Assembly: GCA_014526335.1 (NCBI GenBank)
Contig: JACTAT010000039.1
Location: 1,446,391 to 1,510,390 of the forward strand
Origin: Chrysaora quinquecirrha
Lineage: Eukaryota > Cnidaria > Scyphozoa > Semaeostomeae > Pelagiidae
Length of the DNA: 64,000 bases
Direction of reading: 5' to 3'
This document shows, one piece after another, positions 10,113-20,900 of this stretch. Each line of letters starts with the position of its first letter. The stretch's first letter is position 1. The notes under the pieces were generated by a model. That model ran no database searches and was not told the DNA's origin. It saw only the letters and a program-made list of their open reading frames with translations. A program made the translations under genes and the position numbers.

Positions 10113-12556
10113 AATTTAATCATTATAATGTAAGTTTTTATTTGATATTTTTATTTGTATGTAATATGGCAAAGATCAGATTGTTTTATTTGTGACACTC
10201 TTTTCTGGCTCCTTTATCTGGGGATTTTAAATGGTATAACCATGAACAAAAAATCAAAGACATCGGTCAGACCATTTCGGAATTTGTCCGTATTCTGTCT
10301 ATACTCGTATTAAGGCCTAAAAGCAATGCTGCTTGGGAATAGTTCCTTATATCACTTTGACTCTTCAGCTTCCTTGGTTATTCGTCTTGCTAGCTATATC
10401 CTGCACGCTGGTTATTAATCAAAGGTATATCAAATCAAGAATAATCATCATCATTATCATCATAATCATCATCAATATCATGACCATGATCAATCATCAT
10501 ATCACGATTTTCATGTCGTCGTCATCAGCATCACTATTTTATTGTCATCCTCATCAGCGTCATCAGTATCATCATCATTAACATTATTTTCATCAATATC
10601 ATCATCAACGTAATCATCAATATCATCATAAACATCATCATCGTCATCATCATAAATATAATGATCATCAACATCATTATCATCGAGATGATCATCATCA
10701 TCGTTCATCGTAATTATATGAATAATAATCATCATCATCATTGTCGTCGTCGTCATCATCATCATTGTCATCATCATCAACATCAACAACATCATCATCA
10801 TGATCATAATCATCCTCATTATTATCAATTCTTTCACCTCCACACAGTAAACCCTCTTACTTTATGACAAATTTCACGACTTATTTCATTGTGCATGACC
10901 TGGTTGTCTTAAAATTTAATTGCTCACACACCTACGTCCCAGTTAAAAGAATGTAAAAAGGATGAGAAACAGCACAAGAGTATAAGCAGATGGGCTTTTG
11001 ACAACAATTCCTTATTATCAAACAGAAAAAGCATGTTCTTTTGTCAAAATCAACCTAAAAGATCTTGTGAAATTATCTACACCTGCAATAACTTTACACA
11101 TGTAGAACATTTTTTCACTCATTTGCTGTGAAACTTCTCATATTTTACGTCAGCTGTCATTCCTATCATCCTGTTTTGCTTAAAACAAGCAGACGAAACT
11201 CTCAAAATCATCATGATGTCCATACTCACCGGGCTTACATGGGGCTTAAAGCTAAGCTGAGACCAAATCTCTTCTAGCAATTCAGGAAGAGATTGGACAT
11301 TGTTAGATATTCCTGCTTATCCGCTATTAAGCAGTTAAGATTACCCTTAAGCGCCATATTTTGATTGTCGGTCAGACTAGGTGCTGTAAACCACAATGTG
11401 CTACCACATTATGCTTTCTCATTTCTTATTCATTGTCCACATCATCATGCCTAGGTTGATTGCAGTAGGCTGCTCTAACTACAATCATGGTCTAAAACAA
11501 TGGAGGGGGGCAACCGGATAGCATGTCAACGTGTTTGTTGTCTCAATAATTTTAGCAATGATTGTAGATAGATTCGCCATCAATTTTAACCTTTTCTTCG
11601 TTTTTATTCTAACTTGTCCTGAGAAACTTTCCACGAGTGAAGACAGAAGCGTATGCACTTTTTTCAGAAGCAACTTGACTCAAGACCAGACCTCAAAGTC
11701 ACTTCGGGTATTTAAGCTCGGGAGATTTTCTTATAGGTTGCCTAAAGTCTTACCACTTTCTCTTATAGCACTTAGTGCATTTCGTTAACAAGAACGTCAA
11801 ATTTTGGCGCTTTTCTTGCTAAAATTTTCGTTACAATTGGGTAGATTCGCAATGATATATCAACAATGTGAGTTGAACCAAAAGATAAACAAAAGCAAGG
11901 CATTCCCTATAGTTGCTTATAGCTTTTTCACTGCACCCTCAAGTCACTTAAAATATTGTCATCCCAGCCCTGGTGGCTTATAAAAAAGAGTAGTTCTGTC
12001 CAAGAATATTTTGCTGAAAATTGCCCCCCTCCCTAATTACAGGACCATCTCAGATGCTCATTGTATTGTATTGTATACAGCGCTCCGGAACCCCCTAAAA
12101 CACCCTCAAGCAGTTACTGGCCCCAGGTCGTCTTGATATTAATGTTCAGAAATTATTTTGTCAACGAGATATCGAAATTAGCCACAATGGCCTGCAGGAA
12201 ATGAAATTGCTGTTTTTGAAAACGAATGCAAAACATATTAATTTTTCAAAAGCAGAAGAACGGACCATACTGAACCTGCCGTGAATTTTGGCTAGGCAAA
12301 ACCTTACTTTGATTTTCTGAAATCCTCAGCACAGTTACATGCTAAGCGCTGTAATTTGCACCTTCTAATCCTCTTGCGCTTGGCTTGGCACAAAACTGAA
12401 TCTGATTTATACTATTTCATATTCATTAGGAACCTAGAAGATTATCTTAATTACGTACATCTCATTAGGTAGATATTAGTGGAATTACAAGCAAGTAGCT
12501 GATATTTAACATTACCTATAGTAATTATATTTGAATATTTGAATATCCTTACTATA
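10113..12556. other. Spacer between EXOSC9 and the minus-strand ORF, with (ATC)n at 10438-10830
   Basis: Contains the EXOSC9 3' UTR; no canonical AATAAA is seen close after the stop. A degenerate ATC/ATCATC microsatellite runs 10438-10830, and its His/Ile/Asp-rich frames are artefacts. 11700-11990 contains CTTATAG and GTTGCTTATAG pieces that recall the CACGC MITE family but without termini. No further gene is seen. Confidence 0.6.
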
Positions 12557-13585
12557 TCACGGGTTTGTTCTTATCGAATATTCCTTCTCAATTAGCTCCA
12601 TCATATCAAGTTCATCTTGATCATAAATCATTACTCCGTTTTGTTGTTTTTCTTTCATGTTCCCTTCATCTTCGTTCGTTTTTAAATTATCTTCTTTCTC
12701 AATGTTTCGTTCATCGTTGAGTTTATTACTCATAGAGATATTCATCCTTTTTGTAGCTACTTTTTTATCTTGATCTCCCAAGTCCATCGCCAGTAAATCT
12801 TCTATGGATTTCCACTCGTCTGCAGTAAGATCAGAAATGTCGGTCTGTTTTTGTTGCATTGACGATACAACAGGCATACGTACATTTAAAACAAATCTAC
12901 GCTTCGTCGAATCTACGTTTGATGTTCCGAAATTCGGTATTATCTTCGTCAGTTTCCCAAGTGAACGTCCCAGTATCGAGTCTTCAGTAATGCCCTTCTT
13001 TTTGACTTGGTTTTCACAACCTGTCCCAAGCCTCATTTGCAAAGGTGGCAGCTGTTGTTTCTTCGCTTCTTTCACGTAATTATGCAAGCTTTGGCTTATT
13101 TTAACATGACGTCCAAGCGTTCCTAAAGTTTTTGATTTCGTTGAAATTTTCAGCGAACTTTCCGCTTCCTCGTTCGAAATCGGCGAATCTGTCTGGATCC
13201 CTTTGTTTGAAATTCGAGTTTCGCTATAGCAATTCCGCATTGAAGCTGATCTTTTCGTAGTCTCTTCAGATTCGGATGAAGTTAGTATCTCGTTAATTAT
13301 ACGGCTATCGGAATCTCGTAATTCGTTATCGAAAGAATCGTAACTGCAGATAACGTATTCCGAATCTTTGCTCGTAAATTCGGGACCACCAGTACCGACG
13401 ATTGGCGTCACACATCGCTCATTTCGTAACCTAGCGTCGCCATCTCTGCTCAAATTCAGTTTCCCTACGCTTGCTTTGATAGAACAACCTGAACCTTCCC
13501 TGAATTTCAAACAGCATGGCAAACAAGACATCTTCAGTTTTCCTAAATCTGACAACGCAGGCCTATCCTGGACAACTTCTTTCAT
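12557..13585 (-). CDS. Uncharacterised 342-codon intronless ORF
   Basis: The frame is open further upstream, but an in-frame TGA precedes it and the first ATG is at 13585, so the protein starts MKEVVQDRPALSDLGKLK unless an upstream exon splices in. It is polar and probably largely disordered: Ser/Glu-rich in the first half (SSESEETTKRS), a basic centre with YVKEAKKQQLPPLQMRLGTG, an acidic segment LTADEWKSIEDLLAMDLGD, then a Lys/Glu/Asn-rich stretch and a final helix ELDMMELIEKEYS. No signal peptide, membrane helix or known domain is visible. A perfect CRE palindrome lies 95 bases upstream. I do not recognise it; it may be a lineage-specific protein or the last exon of a longer gene. Confidence 0.55.
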   Translation of the reverse strand: MKEVVQDRPALSDLGKLKMSCLPCCLKFREGSGCSIKASVGKLNLSRDGDARLRNERCVTPIVGTGGPEFTSKDSEYVICSYDSFDNELRDSDSRIINEILTSSESEETTKRSASMRNCYSETRISNKGIQTDSPISNEEAESSLKISTKSKTLGTLGRHVKISQSLHNYVKEAKKQQLPPLQMRLGTGCENQVKKKGITEDSILGRSLGKLTKIIPNFGTSNVDSTKRRFVLNVRMPVVSSMQQKQTDISDLTADEWKSIEDLLAMDLGDQDKKVATKRMNISMSNKLNDERNIEKEDNLKTNEDEGNMKEKQQNGVMIYDQDELDMMELIEKEYSIRTNP

Positions 13586-13679
13586 CTTTAACAATCGACA
13601 ACAATTTGAATTTTCGCAAAACTCTATCACATTTCAACTAGTCTAACGTCATATTAGCCTTATTCAACGGTAACACTTA

Positions 13680-13687
13680 TGACGTCA
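13680..13687. promoter_or_regulatory. TGACGTCA palindrome (CRE/ATF-type site)
   Basis: A perfect 8-base TGACGTCA lies 95 bases upstream of the ATG of the 12557-13585 ORF, a position typical of CREB/ATF sites in animal promoters. The match is seen; function is inferred. Confidence 0.4.
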
Positions 13688-13990
13688 CGATTTCGATACA
13701 GGCGTTCTCATTTATCTTTTGAAGACTTCTCAAACTTTGATATCTGAAATTCAGTCCCTATTAATTTTTACGTTTAACCCATTTTGTTGGGGAAAACTGT
13801 GTTCTTACAAAGTTGAAAAGTTCTAGTGGCGAACTAAGTTTTAATTCTGACGCTTAATCATGGGTAATGGGCTTTCACTTTCAAAATAAACTACATAAAG
13901 TATATACAATAGCTAAGCTATTATATATATCTTCAATTCTATATATCTATTTAATCATAGGTAGGCTATAACAGTTGTTATTCCTTGACT

Positions 13991-14047
13991 GATATTCGAA
14001 CTAGTGACCCTCTGATCAACAAGAAAGTCGACTACACCACTTTACTA
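13991..14047 (-). repeat. tRNA-like SINE core (A and B box)
   Basis: On the minus strand TAGTAAAGTGG fits the pol III A-box consensus completely and AGTTCGAATATC fits the B box except at its edges, with tRNA-like spacing. A tRNA-derived SINE head or tRNA pseudogene is most likely. Overlapping short ORFs are not genes. Confidence 0.45.
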
Positions 14048-14189
14048 CACAGTGCAATGAAGTAGCCAGCCTCATTCGAGGTCCATTCAGCCAACACCAC
14101 ATTGGATGAGAGAAACATAGGGGCCCTATGGGCATGTTCGAAGAACCACTCTGGTTGAATATAGCTATTTCGGTCAAACGATGAAAGAT

Positions 14190-14580
14190 ATTTATCGGTA
14201 TGCACAACGATGACGATAATGATTATTATGATAATGGTGGTGGTTATGATGATGATGTTAATGACCACGATGACCATGATGCTGGTTAGTAGGGGGTGAT
14301 TGTGGTGGTAGGGTGGGTGTGGTGGTGGTGGTAGAGGTGGTTGTGGTGCTGAAGGTAGGGGTGGTTATGGTGGTTGTGATAGGAGTGATCATGGTGATGG
14401 TTGTAGGGGTGGTTGTGGTGGTGGTGATGGGGGAGCCGGTCGTGGTGATGTTTGTAGGGGTGGTTGTGGTGGTGGTGCCGTTCCTTTAGATCTTGCCACA
14501 GCCACATCGTAAAAGATGGTAATCATGATGATGATGATGATTATTGTTATGATGATGATAATGATGATGAGAATGATGAC
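14190..14580. repeat. Mixed (GAT)n and (GGTGGT)n microsatellite
   Basis: ATGATGATG and TGGTGGTGGTTGTGG units alternate over about 390 bases. Minus-strand frames rich in His/Pro or Ile/Thr arise from this repetition and are not genes. Confidence 0.85.
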
Positions 14581-14587
14581 AATTTGC

Positions 14588-14950
14588 TTTGAAGTGTTTT
14601 GAAATTGCCGCTCTTGCCCAGACTCTATGATGGATGATGAGAATGTTTGAAATGTCATTAACTAAACCAATGTGGCAATTTGCCAGCGTTTATAAAATAA
14701 ACAACAATGACTCATAGTGAACTATTGCGAGTCAGTTGAACAATTGTCCATGACCTAAGATTGACAAAGCCGATTGCAGGCCGCCGTTGTGATAAGCCAA
14801 CCGCTAATTGCGCATCAATTGCCGAGACAATGGCTCTAAGAGCATTCTTGAGATGCTTATACTATTGTTTCACGTTTTCCATTGTTCGAGCGTTGGTTAG
14901 TAAGTCAGTTAGTTAGTTAGTTAGTTAGTGACACGCCACCGCACACCAAT
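14588..14950. other. Spacer left of the satellite with a (TTAG)n patch at 14893-14930
   Basis: Unique sequence followed by about nine TTAG units (GTTAGTTAG), directly before the satellite boundary. No gene seen. Confidence 0.55.
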
Positions 14951-14971
14951 ATGTTCGAATTCTTCGAACAT
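14951..14971. other. Perfect palindrome at the left edge of the satellite
   Basis: ATGTTCGAA and TTCGAACAT form 9-base inverted arms around a 3-base spacer, immediately before the first recognisable decayed monomer. Function unknown. Confidence 0.5.
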
Positions 14972-17900
14972 AAAAAGCACCTCAAAATCCATCCATTTTT
15001 GGCAAAAATAAGCATCTCTAGCAGAATGGATGAAAGAAAAAAGCTCCCCAAAATCTACCATTTTCGGCCAAAAAGAGAAGGCTATACTAAGGCAAAATGG
15101 CCCAAAGTTAGCAAAAATCTGAGATTTTCAAACCTTCAAAATGACCATAAAAGCTATTAGAATGTCTCTAAACCTATAAACAGGCTATTCTGAAGCATAT
15201 TTGCGCAGAAAATGAGGGATGAAATTTGACCTATTTTGGGCTAAATGGCAAGGCGATACAAAGGAAAAATGGCCAAAAATTGACAAAAATCCAAGGCTTT
15301 CAAAATTTCCCAAAACCTTCCAAAATGACCCCTAAAAGCTATTAGAAGCCTTTTGAACCTATTCTGAGGCTAAATAGAAGTATTCTAGTGCAGAAAATAG
15401 AGGCTAAAAAATGAGCGATTTTAGGCAAAAAGGCAAGGCTATACTAAGGCAAAATGGCCCGAAATTGGCCAAAATCCAAGGTTTTCAAAACTTCCCAAAG
15501 CCTTCCAAAATGACCCCTAACAGCTATTAGAAGCCTTTTGAACCCATTCTGAGGCTAAATAGAAATATTTTAGTGCAGAAAATAGAGGCTAAAAATTGAG
15601 CGAATTTAGGCAAAAAGTCAAGGCTATACTAAAACAAAATGGCCCGAAATTGGCCAAATCTGAGGTTTTCAAAATTTCCCAAATCCTTCCAAAATGACCC
15701 CTAAAAGCTATTAGAAGCCTTTTGAACGTATTTTGAGGCTAATTAGAAGTATTTAAGCACAGAAAATAAAGACTAAAAATTGAGCGATTTTAGGCAAAAA
15801 GGCAAGGCTATACTAAGGCAAAATGGCCCAAAATTGGCCAAAATCCAAGATTTTCAAAATTTCCCATAACCTTCCAAAATGACCCCTAAAAGCTATTAGC
15901 AGCCTTTTGAACTTTCTTTGAGGCAAATTAGAAGTATTTTAGCACAGAAAATAAAGACTAGAAATTGAGCAATTTTGGGCAAAAAGGCAAGGCTATACTA
16001 AGGCAAAATGGCCCCGAAATTGGCCAAAATCAGAGGTTTTCAAAATTTCCCAAATCCTTCCAAAATGACCTCTAAAAGCTATTAGAAGCCTTTTGAACCT
16101 ATTTTGAGGCTAATTAGAAGTATTTTAATGCAGAAAATAAAGGCTAAAAATTGACTGATTTTAGGCAAAAAGGCAAGGCTATACTAAGGCAAATGGCCCC
16201 AAATTGGCCAAAATCCAAGGTTTTCAAAATTTCCCAAAACCGTCCAAAATGACCCATAAAAGCTATTAGAAGCCTTTTGAACCTATTTTGAGGCTAATTA
16301 GAAGTATTTTAGTGCAGAAAATAAAGGCTAAAAATTGAGCGATTTTGGGCAAAAAGGCAAGGCTATACTAAGGCAAAATGGCCCGAAATTGGCCAAAATC
16401 CAAGGTTTTCAAAATTTCCCAAAACCTTCCAAAATGACCCCTAAAAGCTATTAGAAGCCTTTTGAACCTATTTTGAGGCTAATTAGAAGTATTTTAATGC
16501 AGAAAATAAAGGATAAAAATGGAGCGATTTTGGGCAAAAAGGCAAGGCTATACTAAGGCAAAATGGCCCGAAATTGGCCAAAATCCAAGGTTTTCAAAAT
16601 TTCCCAAAACCTTCCAAAATGACCTCTAAAAGCTATTAGAAGCCTTTTGAACCTATTTTGAGGCAAATTAGAAGTATTTTTGTGAAGAAAATAAAGGCTA
16701 AGAATTGAGCGATTTTGGGCAAAAAGGCAAGGCTATACTAAGGCAAAATGGCCCGAAATTGGCAAAAATCCAAGGCTTTCAAAATTTCCCAAAACCTTCC
16801 AAAATGACCCCTAAAAGCTATTAGAAGCCTTTTGAACCTATTTTGAGGCTAATTAGAAGTATTTTAATGCAGAAAATAAAGGATAAAATTGAGCCATTTT
16901 GGGCAAAAAGGCAAGGCTATACTAAGGCAAAATGGCCCGAAATTGGCCAAAATCCAAGGTTTTAAAAATTTCCTAAAACCTTCCAAAATGACTTCTAAAA
17001 GCTATTAGAAGCCTTTTGAACCTATTTTGAGGCTAATTAGAAGTATTTAAGCACAGAAAATAAAGACTAAAAATTGAGCGATTTTGGGCAAAAAGGCAAG
17101 GCTATACTAAGGCAAAATGGCCCGAAATTGGCCAAAATCCAAGGTTTTCAAAATTTCCAAAACCTTCCAAAATGACCTCTAAAAGCTATTAGAAGCCTTT
17201 TGAACCTATTTTGAGGCTAATTAGAAGTAGTTTAGTGCAGAAAATAAAGGTTAGAAATTGAGCGATTTTGGGCAAAAAGGCAAGGCTATACTAAGGCAAA
17301 ATGGCCTGAAATTGGCCAAAATCCAAGGTTTTCAAAATTTCCCAAAACCTTCCAAAATGACCCTAAAAGCTATTAGAAGCCTTTTGAACCTATTTTGAGG
17401 CTAATTAGAAGTATTTTAATGCAGAAAATAAAGGCTATAAAGTTGAGCGATTTTGGGCAAAAAGGCAAGGCTATACTAAGGCAAATGGCCTGAAATTGGC
17501 CAAAATCCAAGGTTTTCAAAATTTCCCAAAACCTTCCAAAATGACCCTAAAAGCTATTAGAAGCCTTTTGAACCTATTTTGAGGCTAATTAGAAGTATTT
17601 TAATGCAGAAAATAAAGGCTAAAATTGAGCGACTTTGGGCAAAAAGGTAAGGCTATACTAAGGCAAAATGGCCCGAAATTGGCCAAAATCCAAGGTTTTC
17701 AAAATTTCCAAAAACCTTCCAAAATGACCACCAAGAGCTATTAGAAGCCTTTTGAACCTATTTTGAGGCTAATTAGAAGTATTTTAGTGCAGAAAATAAA
17801 GGTTAACAAGTGAGCGATTTTAGGCAAAAAGGCAAGGCTATACTAAGGCAAAATGGCCAGAAATTGGCCAAAATCCAAGGTTTTCAAAATTTCCTAAAAC

Positions 17901-20900
17901 CTTCCAAAATGACTTCTAAAAGCTATTAGAAGCCTTTTGAACCTATTTTGAGGCTAATTAGAAGTATTTTAGTGCAGAAAATAAAGGCTAAAAATTGAGC
18001 GATTTTGGGCAAAAAGGCAAGGCTATACTAAGGCAAAATGGCCAGAAATTGGCCAAAATCCAAGGTTTTCAAAATTTCCCAAAACCTTCCAAAATGACCC
18101 CTAAAAGCTATTAGAAGCCTTTTGAACCTATTTTGAGGCTAATTAGAAGTATTTTAGTGCAGAAAATAAAGGCTAAAAATTGAGCGATTTTGGGCAAAAA
18201 GGCAAGGCTATACTAAGGCAAAATGGCCCGAAATTGGCCAAAATCCAAGGTTTTCAAAATTTCCAAAACCTTCCAAAATGACCCCTAAAAGCTATTAGAA
18301 GCCTTTTGAACCTATTTTGAGGCTAATTAGAAGTATTTTAGTGCAGAAAATAAAGGCTAAAAAGTGAGCGATTTTAGGCAAAAAGGCAAGGCTATACTAA
18401 GGCAAAATGGCCCGAAATTGGCCAAAATCCAAGGTTTTCAAAATTTCCCAAAACCTTCCAAAATGACCCCTAAAAGCTATTAGAAGCCTTTTGAACCTAT
18501 TTTGAGGCTAATTAGAAGTATTTTAGTGCAGAAAATAAAGGCTAAAAAGTGAGCGATTTTAGGCAAAAAGGCAAGGCTATACTAAGGCAAAATGGCCCAA
18601 AATTGGCCAAAATCCAAGGTTTTCAAAATTTCCCAAAACCTTCCAAAATGACCCTAAAAGCTATTAGAAGCCTTTTGAACCTATTTTGAGGCTAATTAGA
18701 AGTATTTTAGTGCAGAAAATAAAGGCTAAAAGTTGAGCGATTTTGGGCAAAAAGGCAAGGCTATACTAAGGCAAAATGGCACGAAATTGGCCAAAATCCA
18801 AGGTTTTCAAAATTTCCTAAAACCTTCCAAAATGACCTCTAAAAGCTATTAGAAGCCTTTTGAACCTATTCTGAGGCTAATTAGAAGTATTTTAGTGCAG
18901 AAAATAAAGGCTAAAAATCGACCGATTTTAGGCAAAAAGGCAAGGCTATACTAAGGCAAAATGGCCCAAAATTGGTAAAAGTCCAAGGTTTTCAAAATTT
19001 CCAAAAACCTTCCAAAATGACCACTAAGAGCTATTAGAAGCCTTTTGAACCTCTTTTGAGGCTAATTAGAAGTGATTTAGTGCAGAAAATAAAGGCTAAA
19101 AAGTGAGCGATTTTAGGCAAAAAGGCAAGGCTATACTAAGGCAAAATGGCCCGAAATTGGCCAAAATCCAAGGTTTTCAAAATTTCCCATAACCTTCCAA
19201 AATGACCCTAAAAGCTATTAGAAGCCTTTTGAACCTATTCTGAGGCTAATTAGAAGCATTTTAGTGCAGAAAAAAAGGCTAAAAATCGAGCGATTTTGGG
19301 CAAAAAGGCAAGGCTATACTAAGGCAAAATGGCCAAAATCCAAGGTTTTCAAAATTTCCCAAAACCTTCCAAAATGACCCCTAAAAGCTATTAGAAGCCT
19401 TTTGAACCTATTCTGAGGCTAATTAGAAGTATTTTAGTGCAGAAAATAAAGGCTAAAAATTCAGCGATTTTAGGCAAAAAAGCAAGGCTATACTAAGGCA
19501 AAATGGCCCCAAATTGGCCAAAATCCAAGGTTTTCAAAATTTCCCAAAACCTTCCAAAATGACCCTAAAAGCTATTAGAAGCCTTTTGAACCTATTTTGA
19601 GGCTAATTAGAAGTATTTTAGTGCAGAAAATAAAGGCTAAAAATGTGAGCGATTTTAGGCAAAAAGGCAAGGCTATACTAAGGCAAAATGGCCTGAAATT
19701 GGCCAAAATCCAAGGTTTTCAAAATTTCCAAAACCTTCCAAAATGACCCTAAAAGCTATTAGAAGCCTTTTGAAACCTATTTTGAGGCTAATTAGAAGTA
19801 TTTTAGTGCAGAAAATAAAGGCTAAAATTGAGCGATTTTGGGCAAAAAGGCAAGGCTATACTAAGGCAAAATGGCCCGAAATTGGCCAAAATCCAAGGTT
19901 TTCAAAATTTCCCAAAACCTTCCAAAATGACCCCTAAAAGCTATTAGAAGCCTTTTGAACCTATTTTGAGGCTAATTAGAAGTATTTTAGTGCAGAAAAT
20001 AAAGGCTAAAAATTGAGCGATTTTAGGCAAAAAGGCAAGGCTATACTAAGGCAAAATGGCCCGAAATTGGCCAAAATCCAAGGTTTTCAAAATTTCCCAA
20101 AACCTTCCAAAATGACCCTAAAAGCTATTAGAAGCCTTTTGAACCTATTTTGAGGCTAATTAGAAGTATTTTAGTGCAGAAAATAAAGGCTAAAAATTGA
20201 GCGATTTTAGGCAAAAAGGCAAGGCTATACTAAGGCAAAATGGCCCAAAATTGGCCAAAATCCAAGGTTTTCAAAATTTCCCAAAACCTTCCAAAATGAC
20301 CCCTAAAAGCTATTAGAAGCCTTTTGAACCTATTTTGAGGCTAATTAGAAGTATTTTAGTGCAGAAAATAAAGGCTAAAAATTGAGCCATTTTGGGCAAA
20401 AAGGCAAGGCTATACTAAGGCAAAATGGCCCCGAAATTGGCCAAAATCAGAGGTTTTCAAAATTTCCCAACTCCTTCCAAAATGACTTCTAAAAGCTATT
20501 AGAAGCCTTTTGAACCTATTTTGAGGCTAATTAGAAGTATTTTAGTGCAGAAAATAAAGGCGAACTATCCAGCCATTTTGGGCAAAAAGGCAAGCTATAC
20601 TATGGCAAAATGGCCTGAAATTGGCCAAAATCCAAGGTTTTAAAATTTCCCAAAACCTTCCAAAATGACCCTAAAAGCTATTAGAAGCCTTTTGAACCTA
20701 TTTTGAGGCTAATTAGAAGTATTTTAGTGCAGAAAATAAAGGCTAAAAATTGAGCGATTTTAGGCAAAAGGCAAGGCTATACTAAGGCAAAATGGCCTGA
20801 AATTGGCCAAAATCCAAGGTTTTCAAAATTTCCCAAAACCTTCCAAAATGACCCTAAAAGCTATTAGAAGCCTTTTGAACCTATTTTGAGGCTAATTAGA

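Noticed and set aside
12804..13646. Plus-strand ORFs opposite the 12557-13585 ORF
   Set aside because: Shorter and without a better codon pattern; the minus-strand frame is longer and continuous.
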